From the NCBI GenBank assembly GCA_007134775.1, contig SLKC01000024.1:1-64000 (forward strand): a DNA stretch of 64,000 bases. Reading direction: 5' to 3'. The notes beneath the pieces are model-generated. The model was not told where the DNA came from. It worked only from the letters and a program-made list of their open reading frames with translations, and searched no databases. Both the position numbers and the translations under genes were made by a program. This stretch comes from Ectothiorhodospiraceae bacterium. GTDB lineage: Bacteria > Pseudomonadota > Gammaproteobacteria > XJ16 > Halofilaceae. Positions 9,111 through 18,808 of the stretch are shown in pieces. Position 1 is the stretch's first letter. Each line of letters begins with the position of its first letter.

Positions 9111-10025
9111 TTGCGTCGACTACGCGAGCCCATCCAGCGCTTGCGGGAGGACCCGCGGGTAGCGTTCATCCTCGCCCGGCTCGGCGTTTATGCCCGGCTG
9201 ACGCGGGTCGACCGCCCGATCGGGACCTATCTGCTGCTCTGGCCGACCCTCTGGGCGCTATGGCTTGCGGCGGAGGGCGTCCCCGAGCCCAGAGTGCTGG
9301 TCGTCTTCGTCCTCGGCGCGATCCTGATGCGCGCAGCGGGTTGCGCGATCAACGACTTTGCGGACCGACGCATCGACGGACACGTCGCTCGCACCGTCGA
9401 TCGGCCGCTCGCCACGGGCGCGATCCGCCCCGCCGAGGCACTGATCGTCGCGGCCGTGCTGGCCCTGGCCGCCTTCGGTCTCGTGTTGACACTGAATCCA
9501 CTGACGGTCTACCTCGCATTCGCGGGCGTGGCGCTCGCCGCGATCTATCCCTTTTCGAAGCGGTTCACGCACCTCCCGCAGATCTTCCTGGGGGCGGCGT
9601 TTGCGTGGGCCGTGCCCATGGCCTTCGCCGCTGCCACGGGCGGCGTGCCCCCGCTGGCCTGGCTCGTGTTCATCGTCGTTCTCGTGTGGACCGTCGCCTA
9701 CGACACGATGTACGCGATGGCGGATCGTGAGGACGATCTGCGCATCGGCGTGCGCTCCACCGCGATCCTCTTCGGTCGTCACGACCGGGCGATGGTTGGC
9801 CTCTTCCAGTGTCTCGTCGCGATCGGCCTGGTGCTGGTGGGCCTGCAGTTCGGGCTCGGCGCCTGGTACTTCGTCGGTGTCGCTGCCAGCGCGCTGCTCT
9901 TCGGCTATCAGCAGTTCCTGATCCATGAGCGCGCACCGGCGCTGTGCTTTCGCGCCTTTCTCAACAACGCCTGGGTGGGCCTGGTCGTCTTCCTCGGGTT
10001 GGTGATCGACCACGTCGTCGCCTGA
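9111..10025 (+). CDS. ubiA: 4-hydroxybenzoate polyprenyltransferase
   Basis: Integral membrane enzyme attaching the polyprenyl tail to 4-hydroxybenzoate in ubiquinone synthesis. At 304 residues it is slightly longer than E. coli UbiA. The two Asp-rich motifs are clear: [19 protein letters not shown] (around residues 80-98) and [12 protein letters not shown] (about 200-211). Between them are several hydrophobic helices and [12 protein letters not shown]. The start is TTG at 9111, chosen because GAAGGAG stands five bases upstream. It converges with the CsaA-like gene after 14 bases. Confidence 0.93.
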   Translation: MRRLREPIQRLREDPRVAFILARLGVYARLTRVDRPIGTYLLLWPTLWALWLAAEGVPEPRVLVVFVLGAILMRAAGCAINDFADRRIDGHVARTVDRPLATGAIRPAEALIVAAVLALAAFGLVLTLNPLTVYLAFAGVALAAIYPFSKRFTHLPQIFLGAAFAWAVPMAFAAATGGVPPLAWLVFIVVLVWTVAYDTMYAMADREDDLRIGVRSTAILFGRHDRAMVGLFQCLVAIGLVLVGLQFGLGAWYFVGVAASALLFGYQQFLIHERAPALCFRAFLNNAWVGLVVFLGLVIDHVVA

Positions 10026-10039
10026 GCCGAAATCAAGGT

Positions 10040-10378
10040 TCACATCAACTTCGCGCCGAGCGGGACCTCGCCATCCGGCACGCAGAGGACGACCTCGCCC
10101 GCGGCATTGTGGAAACCGGTCACCAGGCACTGCGACTTCACCGGTCCGATCTGCTTTTCCGGGAAGTTGATCACCGCGACAACCCGCCGGCCGATCAGCG
10201 CCTGCGTTGTGTACTGCTCCGTGATCTGCGCGCTCGACTTGCGCACGCCGAGTTCGGGGCCGAAATCGATCTCGAGGACATAGGCCGGCTTGCGCGCCTT
10301 CGTCAGCGGTTCGGCGTTGATGACCTGGCCGACGCGCAGCTCGACGCGTTCGAAATCGCCCCAACTGATGGTCTCCAT
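10040..10378 (-). CDS. CsaA-like tRNA-binding domain protein
   Basis: A 112-residue stand-alone tRNA-binding (OB-fold) domain, the type found at the C-terminus of some aminoacyl-tRNA synthetases and named CsaA or YgjH when free. Recognisable segments are FERVELRVGQVINAEPLTKA, VLEIDFGPELGVRKSSAQIT and VAVINFPEKQIGPVKS. CsaA has been reported to have chaperone and export-related activity; the cellular role here is not shown by the sequence. ATG 10378 is preferred to an upstream in-frame start because GGGAGGG stands four bases before it and the domain begins immediately. It follows comF on the same strand after about 80 bases. Confidence 0.85.
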   Translation of the reverse strand: METISWGDFERVELRVGQVINAEPLTKARKPAYVLEIDFGPELGVRKSSAQITEQYTTQALIGRRVVAVINFPEKQIGPVKSQCLVTGFHNAAGEVVLCVPDGEVPLGAKLM

Positions 10379-10459
10379 GGAACCCTCCCGGTGGATGGCC
10401 TGTTTGCGTGTATGCACTGCCGCTGCCGACGTGCCCCTCGCTGTGTAGCGCATGCACGA

Positions 10460-11138
10460 TCACGCCCGTGCCAGTGCTGCCACCGTGATCGACCGCGCTT
10501 CGGGGGTGGCGGCCAGGGTGCGTGCCGCCTCGCTGACGGTGCTGGCGGTCGTGACGACGTCATCGAGCAGGAGGACGTGCTCACCCGCTAGCCGACGGTT
10601 GACGCGAAATGCCCGCTGCACGTTGCCACGCCGGTCGCGTGCGGGCAACTGCATCTGGGGCGTGGCGCTGCCGCCGCGCCGCAGGGCGCTGTGGCAGATC
10701 GGTGCCCGCAGCGCCCTCGCCAGTGGGCGCGCCAACTCGGCAGCCTGATTGTAGCCGCGCTGGCGTAGGCGTGACGGGTGCAGCGGCACCGGCACGATCA
10801 CGTCAATTGGTGGCAGCACGGGAAGGAGGGCGCCAGCGAGCAGCTCCCCGAGGGCCCGGCCCGCGGCCAAATCACCACTGAACTTGCACCGATGGAGCAA
10901 CCAGTCGAGCGGCGCCACATAGCGGTAAGGGACGTGGATGGCAGAGAATGCGGGCGGGTGCCAGAGGCAACGCCCGCAGACGCTCAGTTCCGGATGAGCG
11001 GCGCCGGTCGCAGGCAGCGGTTCGGCACAGCGGCTGCAGGCGTGTCTGTTCGTCCGAAGATCACCGCGGCAGCCGTGGCAAAGCGCAAGTCGCTCGGCGG
11101 CAAAGTCGCCACAGAGCAGGCAGTGTGGGGGGAGCAGC

Positions 11139-11155
<17 letters not shown>
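10460..11155 (-). CDS. comF: ComF/GntX-family phosphoribosyltransferase-like protein
   Basis: A 231-residue ComF family protein. The N-terminus holds a zinc-finger-like set of CxxC pairs (CLLCGD, CHGC, CSRC, CGRC). The C-terminal half is a type I phosphoribosyltransferase fold with the PRPP loop VLLLDDVVTTASTVSE and the family stretch VPVPLHPSRLRQRGYNQAAEL. Members are linked to DNA uptake or to use of DNA as a nutrient, though in most bacteria the biochemical role is undefined. Type IV pilus genes occur elsewhere in the window, so natural competence is possible but not shown. The start overlaps the end of a doubtful upstream ORF by 17 bases. Confidence 0.88.
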
Positions 11156-12226
<1,071 letters not shown>

Positions 12227-12277
12227 GAGAGGGGGAGCGATCGAGGGCTGCGCAATGATTGCCGGCTCGCCAGCCTT

Positions 12278-12283
12278 TATACT
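12278..12283 (+). promoter_or_regulatory. -10-like box abutting the ppk1 start codon
   Basis: TATACT at 12278-12283 ends six bases before the ATG at 12290, so a start seven bases downstream would fall on the A of the start codon. No Shine-Dalgarno is present. No good -35 is seen at normal spacing (TTGCCG stands only 13 bases upstream). Confidence 0.4.
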
Positions 12284-12289
12284 GGGCGG

Positions 12290-14449
12290 ATGAGCCAGAG
12301 CCGAGATACAGTTGAAGAGGCAGTCGAGGCCGGATCAGCGGAAGGCGAGGGCGCTGGATCCGTGCCCCCCGACCTGGACCGACCGGACCTCTATATCAAC
12401 CGCGAGCTGAGTCTGCTGGAGTTCAACCACCGCGTCCTCGAGCAGGCCAAGGATCCTGACACCCCGCTACTGGAGCGGCTCAAATTCCTCTGCATTTCGA
12501 GCACGAACCTCGACGAGTTCTTCGAGATCCGGGTCGCTGGCCTGATGCAGAAGATCGAGGTCGGTGCCGTGCACAGCAGCGTGGATGGCATGCAGCCGGG
12601 CGAGGCGATGGCGGCCATCAGCGCGCGTGCCCACGACGTGGTGGCCGAGCAGTACCGTATCCTCAACGAGGTACTGATCCCGGCCCTCGCGGCCGAGGAC
12701 ATCCACTTTGTTCGCCGTACTGAGTGGAGCGAGCGCCAGGAGCACTGGCTGCGCGAGTACTTCGAGAACGAACTCCTGCCCGTGATCAGCCCGATGGGCC
12801 TCGATCCGGCACACCCCTTCCCCCGCATCCTGAACAAATCGCTGAACTTCATCGTCTCGCTGCGAGGCAAGGATGCCTTCGGGCGCAGCGGCGGGACAGC
12901 GATCGTGCAGGCGCCGCGCGCCCTGCCACGCGTGATCCAGCTGCCGCGAAGCACGGGTGGGGGCAAGAACGATTTCGTCTTCCTCAGCTCCGTGATCCAC
13001 ACCTATGTCGAGCAACTCTTTCCCGGCATGCGGGTGCGTGGCTGCTACCAGTTCCGCGTGACCCGGAACTCGGACCTGTTCGTGGATGAGGAGGAGATCG
13101 ATGATCTGCTGCGCGCGCTCGAGGGTGAACTCGCATCCCGGCGCTACGGCGATTGTGTCCGCCTCGAGGTGGCGGACAACTGCCCCGACGACATGGCCGA
13201 CTTCCTGCTGCAGAAGTTCAACCTCGAGCGCGATGCGCTCTACCAGGTGAACGGGCCAGTCAATCTCAATCGCCTGCTCGCCGTCTACGACCTGGTCGAC
13301 CGCAGTGACCTCAAGTATGCCCCCTATCAGCCGGCGGTGCCCGCCTCCCTCGATCCGAAGCAGGGGGTGTTCGAGACGCTGACGCGCCGCGATGTCCTAC
13401 TCCACCACCCCTACGACGCCTTCTCCCCGGTGCTGGAGTTTCTGCGCCAGGCGGCGGAGGATCCCAAGGTACTCGCAGTCAAGCAGACACTCTATCGCAC
13501 GGGTCCAGACTCCCCCGTGGTGGATCACTTGGTGACGGCGGCGCGGGCGGGCAAGGAGGTCACGGTCGTCGTCGAGCTGCGCGCGCGCTTCGACGAGCAG
13601 GAGAACATCACGCTGGCCAACCGCCTGCAGGAGGCCGGCGCCCACGTCGTCTACGGGATCGTCGGTTACAAGACGCACGCGAAGATGCTGCTGGTCGTGC
13701 GACGTGAGCGCCGCGGGTTGCGCAATTACGTGCATCTCGGCACGGGCAACTACCACACCAAGACCGCGCGCTTGTATACCGACTATGGGCTGCTCACGGC
13801 GCGTCGGGAGCTCGGCCAGGACGTGCACAGCATGTTCCTCCAGCTCACCAGTCTCGGGCGTGTCTCCGAGATGAACCGCGTCCTGCATGCGCCCTTCACC
13901 CTACATTCGGGGTTGATGGAGCGGATCGCAGCCGAGCGTGATCGAGCCCTGGAGGGCGGCAAGGGGCGGATCATCTTTCGCGTCAACTCCCTAGTGGAGC
14001 CGCAGATGATCCGCGCGCTCTACGAGGCCGCGATGGCGGGTGTCGCCATCGATCTGATCGTGCGCGGGATGTGCTGCCTGCGCCCCGGTGTGCCGGGGGT
14101 ATCCGATAACATACGGGTGCGCTCGATCGTCGGGCGGTTCCTTGAACATTCGCGGGTCTACTATTTCGGCAATGGCGGCCGGCCCGAGGTCTGGCTTTCC
14201 AGCGCCGACTGCATGGAACGTAACTTCTTCCGTCGTGTGGAACTCGCCTTCCCCGTGCAGACGCGCCGCCTGCGACAGCGTTTGATCAACGAACTCGAGT
14301 GGTACCTCGCTGATAACACGCAGGCCTGGTCGCTCGGCCGTGACGGTCGCTACGAGCGCCGGTCTGCAGCCGCGCAGGAGGAGTCATTCTCCGTACAGCA
14401 GGCACTGCTCGCCGAGGCCCAGGAGAATCCCACGCGCGCCGAAGACTAG
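12290..14449 (+). CDS. ppk1: polyphosphate kinase 1
   Basis: Membrane-associated enzyme making long-chain polyphosphate from ATP. The 719-residue protein has the family N-terminus (YINRELSLLEFNHRVLEQA, then FLCISSTNLDEFFEIRVAGL) and a middle domain with MGLDPAHPFPRILNKSLN. The phospholipase D-like catalytic region contains VVELRARFDEQENI, YGIVGYKTHAKMLLV (with the phosphorylated His) and HLGTGNYHTKTARLYTDY. The first 35 residues are acidic and poorly conserved. It converges on ppx with 71 bases between stops, so the pair is adjacent but not one operon. A -10-like box right before the start codon suggests a leaderless mRNA. Confidence 0.96.
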   Translation: MSQSRDTVEEAVEAGSAEGEGAGSVPPDLDRPDLYINRELSLLEFNHRVLEQAKDPDTPLLERLKFLCISSTNLDEFFEIRVAGLMQKIEVGAVHSSVDGMQPGEAMAAISARAHDVVAEQYRILNEVLIPALAAEDIHFVRRTEWSERQEHWLREYFENELLPVISPMGLDPAHPFPRILNKSLNFIVSLRGKDAFGRSGGTAIVQAPRALPRVIQLPRSTGGGKNDFVFLSSVIHTYVEQLFPGMRVRGCYQFRVTRNSDLFVDEEEIDDLLRALEGELASRRYGDCVRLEVADNCPDDMADFLLQKFNLERDALYQVNGPVNLNRLLAVYDLVDRSDLKYAPYQPAVPASLDPKQGVFETLTRRDVLLHHPYDAFSPVLEFLRQAAEDPKVLAVKQTLYRTGPDSPVVDHLVTAARAGKEVTVVVELRARFDEQENITLANRLQEAGAHVVYGIVGYKTHAKMLLVVRRERRGLRNYVHLGTGNYHTKTARLYTDYGLLTARRELGQDVHSMFLQLTSLGRVSEMNRVLHAPFTLHSGLMERIAAERDRALEGGKGRIIFRVNSLVEPQMIRALYEAAMAGVAIDLIVRGMCCLRPGVPGVSDNIRVRSIVGRFLEHSRVYYFGNGGRPEVWLSSADCMERNFFRRVELAFPVQTRRLRQRLINELEWYLADNTQAWSLGRDGRYERRSAAAQEESFSVQQALLAEAQENPTRAED

Positions 14450-14520
14450 ACTCCCCCGAAAGCGACGCTCGCCGGGAGCTGACGCCGTGATGATCGCCGG
14501 CCTTGCCCTTGTGGCTGTGA

Positions 14521-16032
14521 TCAGGGGTCGCCGGCATCGCTGAACGACACCTGGAAGCCCGCCGCCTTGGCCAGGCGCGCCTCCTCCTCCAGGTCCGCGC
14601 GGGTCAGTGCCTGTTCCTCGAGCCAATGCCCAGGGAAAAGCAGGTGCAGGCGGCCATCGGTATGGGCGCTCGCCCTCACCGACGGCAAGGATCGTGGACT
14701 GCGCCCGCGGTGGAGTACGACGGCCAGTCTCAGGAGTGCGGCCAGACGCGAGAGCATCTGGCGTTCTCCGGGATCGAAGCGCGTCAACGCCTCCCGGTTG
14801 AATTTGCGTCGATGCAGGCGAATCAACGCCGCGAGTTGGTGCTGCTCATCGCGCGAGAAGCCCGACAGGTCCGTATGCGCAACGATGTAGGCACCGTGCT
14901 TGTGATAGTCGCTGTAATCGATATCGAGTCCGACCTCATGCAGCTCCGCGGCCCAGCGGAGTAGCCAGGCCGACTCGTCGTGCAGTGCCCAGGTTGTGGC
15001 GATGTCGTCGAACAGTTGTTCGGCCGTTCCTCTGACACGGGCGGCTTGCTCGGCGTCGACATGAAAGCGTCGCGCCAAGCGCTCCACGCTGGCCCCACGC
15101 AGGTCGGCGTGCTCGATTCGGCCGGGCAGATCGTAGAGTACGCCCTCGCGCAGGGCGCCGGCCGAGACCCGCATCTGCGCAAGGCCGAGGGCCTGGAAGG
15201 CCGCGTGAAGGATGGCGACACCGCCGGCAAAGACCGGACGTCGCTGCGATTTGATGTCGACCCCGCGGACGCTGTCGATGTGACCCGCTTCGATCAGCGC
15301 TTGGCGCAGGCGTTCGAGACCGCTGGCCGTGATGCTCTCGCGCGCCCAGCCAGCGCTGCGGATCGCGGCCGCCACGGCCTTGATCGTACCCGATGTCCCG
15401 ATCGTTTCGTGGCACATGAGTTCGCGGAAGCGCTGCTCGATCGGTTCGAGTTCGAGTCGCGCCGCGAGTTCGGCGCGTTCGAAACGCTCGGCCGTCAAAC
15501 GCCCATCCTCGAAAAAGCGCTGGCTGTGGCCGACGCAGCCCATGTGCAGGCTCGCCTTGTGTAGGGGGTCGAGCCCCTCGCCGACAATAAATTCGGTCGA
15601 GCCGCCACCGATATCGATCACCAGGCGCCGGCCGTTCGGCGCGAGGCTGTGCGCGACGCCGAGGTAGATCAGGCGGGCCTCCTCCATGCCGGAGACGATC
15701 TCGATGCGGTGGTCGAGCGCGGCTTCGGCGGCCGCGATGAAATCGTCGGCGTCGCGCGCCTGGCGCAGTGCGCTCGTGCCCACGACGCGGATATTGCGCC
15801 CCGGGATATCGACAAGACGCTGGCCGAAACGGTGCAAACAGGCAAGCGCGCGCTCCCGACCCGCGCAGGTGAGCCGACGCCGAGCGTCGAGGCCCGCGGC
15901 CAGGCGCACATTCTCGCGTAGGCGGTCCATGACCACGAGGTCGGGTCCCTCGCGGCGTGCCAGCACCATGTGGAAGCTGTTCGAGCCGAGGTCGACCGCG
16001 GCGAAGACATCGCCATCGCGGGAGTTGCTCAT
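14521..16032 (-). CDS. ppx: exopolyphosphatase (Ppx/GppA family)
   Basis: Releases phosphate from the ends of polyphosphate; GppA paralogues hydrolyse pppGpp. The 503-residue protein has the actin-like ATPase fold: FAAVDLGSNSFHMVLAR (residues 9-25), GTSALRQA, VIDIGGGSTEFIVGEG and ETIGTSGTIKAVA. A C-terminal HD-like helical domain includes AAELHEVGLDIDYSDYHKHG. The frame is open for another 59 codons upstream, but ATG 16032 places the first motif normally. It faces ppk1 tail to tail, which favours the Ppx assignment over GppA. Confidence 0.9.
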   Translation of the reverse strand: MSNSRDGDVFAAVDLGSNSFHMVLARREGPDLVVMDRLRENVRLAAGLDARRRLTCAGRERALACLHRFGQRLVDIPGRNIRVVGTSALRQARDADDFIAAAEAALDHRIEIVSGMEEARLIYLGVAHSLAPNGRRLVIDIGGGSTEFIVGEGLDPLHKASLHMGCVGHSQRFFEDGRLTAERFERAELAARLELEPIEQRFRELMCHETIGTSGTIKAVAAAIRSAGWARESITASGLERLRQALIEAGHIDSVRGVDIKSQRRPVFAGGVAILHAAFQALGLAQMRVSAGALREGVLYDLPGRIEHADLRGASVERLARRFHVDAEQAARVRGTAEQLFDDIATTWALHDESAWLLRWAAELHEVGLDIDYSDYHKHGAYIVAHTDLSGFSRDEQHQLAALIRLHRRKFNREALTRFDPGERQMLSRLAALLRLAVVLHRGRSPRSLPSVRASAHTDGRLHLLFPGHWLEEQALTRADLEEEARLAKAAGFQVSFSDAGDP

Positions 16033-16172
16033 GCCGGGCCTCGCCGGGGGCGTTACATTGAGGGCGGAACGTTCAGCCCAGCGCGAGCTCGTGTCAATCC
16101 CCGCATGCGTACGGGAAGTGCTCGCGGCAGGCTGCTCGGGGCGCTGGCAAGGCCGTTGCGAACCCACGCCGG

Positions 16173-16310
16173 TATAATGAGGTCGGCCGGCATATGGGCG
16201 CACCACCACTTGTACGGTGGTGCGCCGCCCTGGTGCGAGCCCGGACGGCGCCGTGTCGATGCCTTTTGTCCGGATGGTAGGCTACGCCGCGAGCGCGACG
16301 GACTGAGGGG
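16173..16310 (+). promoter_or_regulatory. promoter and structured leader of the K+/H+ antiporter gene
   Basis: A perfect TATAAT stands at 16173-16178 (no clear -35). From the expected start near 16185 the leader folds at once: GGCGCACCACC (16197-16207) pairs with GGTGGTGCGCC (16216-16226), an 11-bp perfect stem with an 8-base loop. A second stem is CCGGAC (16241-16246) with GTCCGG (16268-16273). The ribosome site GAGGGG (16305-16310) precedes ATG 16314. The roughly 130-base leader could be a cis-regulatory RNA; no known class is recognised. Confidence 0.45.
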
Positions 16311-16313
16311 GCT

Positions 16314-18035
16314 ATGGAACTGGTCGGCCAGATTATCCTAGCGATCGGTGGGCTGCTCCTGCTCAGCGTGTTGGCGAGCCGGCTGACGGACCGCCTCGGC
16401 GTACCGCTGCTGCTCGTGGTGCTGGCGCTCGGCATGCTGCTCGGCGAAGAGGGTGTGGGCGGGATCGCCTTCGCCGACTTCGAGACCGCCTTCCTCTTCG
16501 CCAGTCTCGCGTTGACCGTGATTCTCTTTGACGGCGGCCTGCGCACCCATGTCGACAGCTTTCGCGCCGGACTGCGTCCGGCGGTGGTGCTCGCCACGCT
16601 GGGTGTGGTGATCACGGCGACCCTGACCGGCGGCGCGGTCTACCTGCTGTTCGATCTGGAACCGCTCGAGGCCCTCCTGCTAGGCGCGATCGTCGGCTCC
16701 ACCGATGCCGCTGCGGTCTTCTACCTGCTGCATGCGCACGGGTTGCGCCTCAACGAGCGTATCCGCTCGACGCTGGAGATCGAGTCGGGCAGCAACGACC
16801 CGATGGCGATCTTCCTCACCCTGATGCTCGTGGTCGCCGTCCAGCAGGACACGCTACCGGACTGGGAGGCGTTTGCCCTCGAACTGTTGTGGCAGCTCGG
16901 CTTCGGGGGGCTGCTGGGCGCCGCCGCCGGGTGGATCCTGGCGGGCCTCATCAATCGCATGGAACTCACGCCCTCGCTCTATCCCGTGCTCGCGCTGGCC
17001 GGGGGTGTCACCACCTACGGTATCGCCGCGGTCAGCGGCAGCAGCGGTTTCCTCGCGGCCTATATTGCAGGCGTCGTCGCCGGGAACTGCCTGGTTCGGG
17101 CCCGGCACGAGATCAGCCGTTTCCACGACGGCATGGCCTGGCTCGCCCAGGTCGGACTGTTCCTGATGCTAGGGCTTCTCGTCGTGCCCTCGGAGCTGTT
17201 TGCGATCGCGCTGCCCGCGCTGGTAACGGCGGCGGTACTGATCTTTGTTGCCCGCCCCGTCGCGGTCGGGGTTTGCCTGCTCCCCTTTCGTTTCAATATC
17301 CGCGAACAGGTCTTCCTCGGCTGGGTCGGGCTGCGCGGCGCCGTGCCCATCGTGCTCGCCCTGATCCCCCTGCTCGTGGGCGCAGACGAGGGGCGGTTGC
17401 TGTTCAATATCGCCTTCTTCGTTGTCCTTGTATCACTGCTGGTGCAGGGCTGGACAGTCGCTTCGACCGCGCGTCTGCTCGATCTGCGCCTACCGGTGCG
17501 CAGTGAGGGGCGGCGCATCTTCGAGTTTGATGCGCCCGGGCTCGAAGGGCAGGAGCTGGTCGTCTATCGCGTGCTTCGAAGGTGTCGTGCCGATGGCGTC
17601 CGCGTGGCGGAGCTGGCGTTGCCGCCCGGTGCCCGTGTGATTGCGCTCGTACGGGGTCGTGGACCGGTGGATGCGCCGAGCGCTGAGCGCCTGCAGCCGG
17701 ATGACCACGTCTATCTGTTAGCCGAGGCCGAGCAAATCCAGGCGCTGGAGGCTTTGTTCGGTACAGGCCCACTTGAAGAGCTCGACGAGCGCTCCTTCTT
17801 CGGTCCATTCATCGTGCGCGGCAGCGCACGGCTCGGGGCTCTGGCCGGAATCTACGATCTGGCGCTGCCACCGCGCGTGGATCCCGACGAGACCGTCGCC
17901 GGGCTGTTCCGCCGGCGTTACGGCTCGGCGGTGACCGTCGGGGATCGGATCGATCTGGGCAATGCCGATCTGGTCGCCAGCGAGATCGTCGGTGACGAGG
18001 TCCACCACGCCGGCGTGCGTCTGCACCCACGCTGA
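16314..18035 (+). CDS. nhaP2: potassium/proton antiporter, NhaP2/CvrA type
   Basis: Cation:proton antiporter of the CPA1 family, inner membrane, 573 residues. About twelve hydrophobic segments fill residues 1-390. They include the transport core VGSTDAAAVFYLLHAHGL (around 123-140), IESGSNDPMAIFLTLMLV (about 156-173) and VGLRGAVPIVLALIPLLVG. The soluble tail carries a TrkA-C-like domain (LEGQELVVYRVLRRC... VIALVRGRG... LQPDDHVYLLAE) and a terminal CorC/HlyC-type transporter-associated domain. This domain order is typical of NhaP2/CvrA exchangers, which protect cells from excess K+ at high osmolarity. It is preceded by a structured leader and converges on radC. Confidence 0.88.
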   Translation: MELVGQIILAIGGLLLLSVLASRLTDRLGVPLLLVVLALGMLLGEEGVGGIAFADFETAFLFASLALTVILFDGGLRTHVDSFRAGLRPAVVLATLGVVITATLTGGAVYLLFDLEPLEALLLGAIVGSTDAAAVFYLLHAHGLRLNERIRSTLEIESGSNDPMAIFLTLMLVVAVQQDTLPDWEAFALELLWQLGFGGLLGAAAGWILAGLINRMELTPSLYPVLALAGGVTTYGIAAVSGSSGFLAAYIAGVVAGNCLVRARHEISRFHDGMAWLAQVGLFLMLGLLVVPSELFAIALPALVTAAVLIFVARPVAVGVCLLPFRFNIREQVFLGWVGLRGAVPIVLALIPLLVGADEGRLLFNIAFFVVLVSLLVQGWTVASTARLLDLRLPVRSEGRRIFEFDAPGLEGQELVVYRVLRRCRADGVRVAELALPPGARVIALVRGRGPVDAPSAERLQPDDHVYLLAEAEQIQALEALFGTGPLEELDERSFFGPFIVRGSARLGALAGIYDLALPPRVDPDETVAGLFRRRYGSAVTVGDRIDLGNADLVASEIVGDEVHHAGVRLHPR

Positions 18036-18057
18036 GGCCGCCCACGTGTGATGAGCG

Positions 18058-18732
18058 TTACAGGAGGCCGCGCTCGGCGAAGGAGACCGGCTCGCCGTCG
18101 CCGATTACGAGGTGGTCGAGCACGCGGATATCGACGAGCGCGAGTGCGGCCTGCAGGCGCTCGGTGAGACGCTCGTCGGCCCGACTCGGTTCACCCACGC
18201 CCGAGGGGTGATTGTGGCCGAATATGACGGCGGCGGCGTTGTGGCGCAGGGCGGCCTTAACGACCTCGCGCGGATAGACACTCGCTCCGTCGATCGTCCC
18301 GCGGAATAGCTCCTCGCAAGCGATAACGCGGTGGCGATTGTCGAGGAACAGGCAGGCGAAGACCTCGTGTTCGCGATCACGTAGGCGCGCGCGCAGGTAG
18401 CGGCGCGTGAGCGTGGGCGAGGTGAGCGCTTCGCCGCGGGCGAGCTCCTCGTCGAGGTGGCGACGTGCCATCTCCAGCGTGGCCTGGAGCTGGGTGTACT
18501 TCGCTGCGCCCAGGCCGCGATGGCGGCAGAAGGCGTCGCGGGGGCTCGCCAGCAACGGGCGCAAGCCGCCGAAGGCGGCGAGCAGCTCCCGCGCCAGGTC
18601 CACCGCGCTGAGGCCTTGGCTGCCCGTGCGCAGGAAGATCGCGAGCAGCTCGGCGTCCGACAGCGCCGCGGGCCCGCGTTCGAGCAGTTTCTCGCGTGGG
18701 CGTTCCCCCGCCGGCCAGTCCCTGATGGCCAT
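18058..18732 (-). CDS. radC: RadC-family JAMM protein
   Basis: A 224-residue RadC/DUF2466 protein. The N-terminus [20 protein letters not shown] and the helix-hairpin-helix-like region are standard. The JAMM/MPN metal site is intact: [16 protein letters not shown] gives His-x-His, Ser and Asp. The family was named for a presumed role in recombinational repair that was later withdrawn; its function remains uncertain. ATG 18732 is preferred over an in-frame ATG three codons upstream because AGGGA is then correctly spaced. It is last in the leftward run after dnaG, 76 bases away, and converges with the antiporter gene. Confidence 0.9.
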   Translation of the reverse strand: MAIRDWPAGERPREKLLERGPAALSDAELLAIFLRTGSQGLSAVDLARELLAAFGGLRPLLASPRDAFCRHRGLGAAKYTQLQATLEMARRHLDEELARGEALTSPTLTRRYLRARLRDREHEVFACLFLDNRHRVIACEELFRGTIDGASVYPREVVKAALRHNAAAVIFGHNHPSGVGEPSRADERLTERLQAALALVDIRVLDHLVIGDGEPVSFAERGLL

Positions 18733-18808
18733 CTGCGACATCCCTGTGAGCGAAGGCGCGATCATAGCGATAAATGCGCCCCCCTGACCAGGGACGGATC
18801 GCGCGGCT

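Noticed and set aside
9258-10463. 401-codon leftward frame over ubiA and the CsaA-like gene
   Set aside because: UbiA and CsaA motifs are read in other frames; this translation is low-complexity and charged.
16185-16313. Known riboswitch class in the antiporter leader (for example the lithium or Mn2+ types)
   Set aside because: The two stems do not show the conserved loops or junctions of those classes as I know them; only an unclassified leader can be supported.
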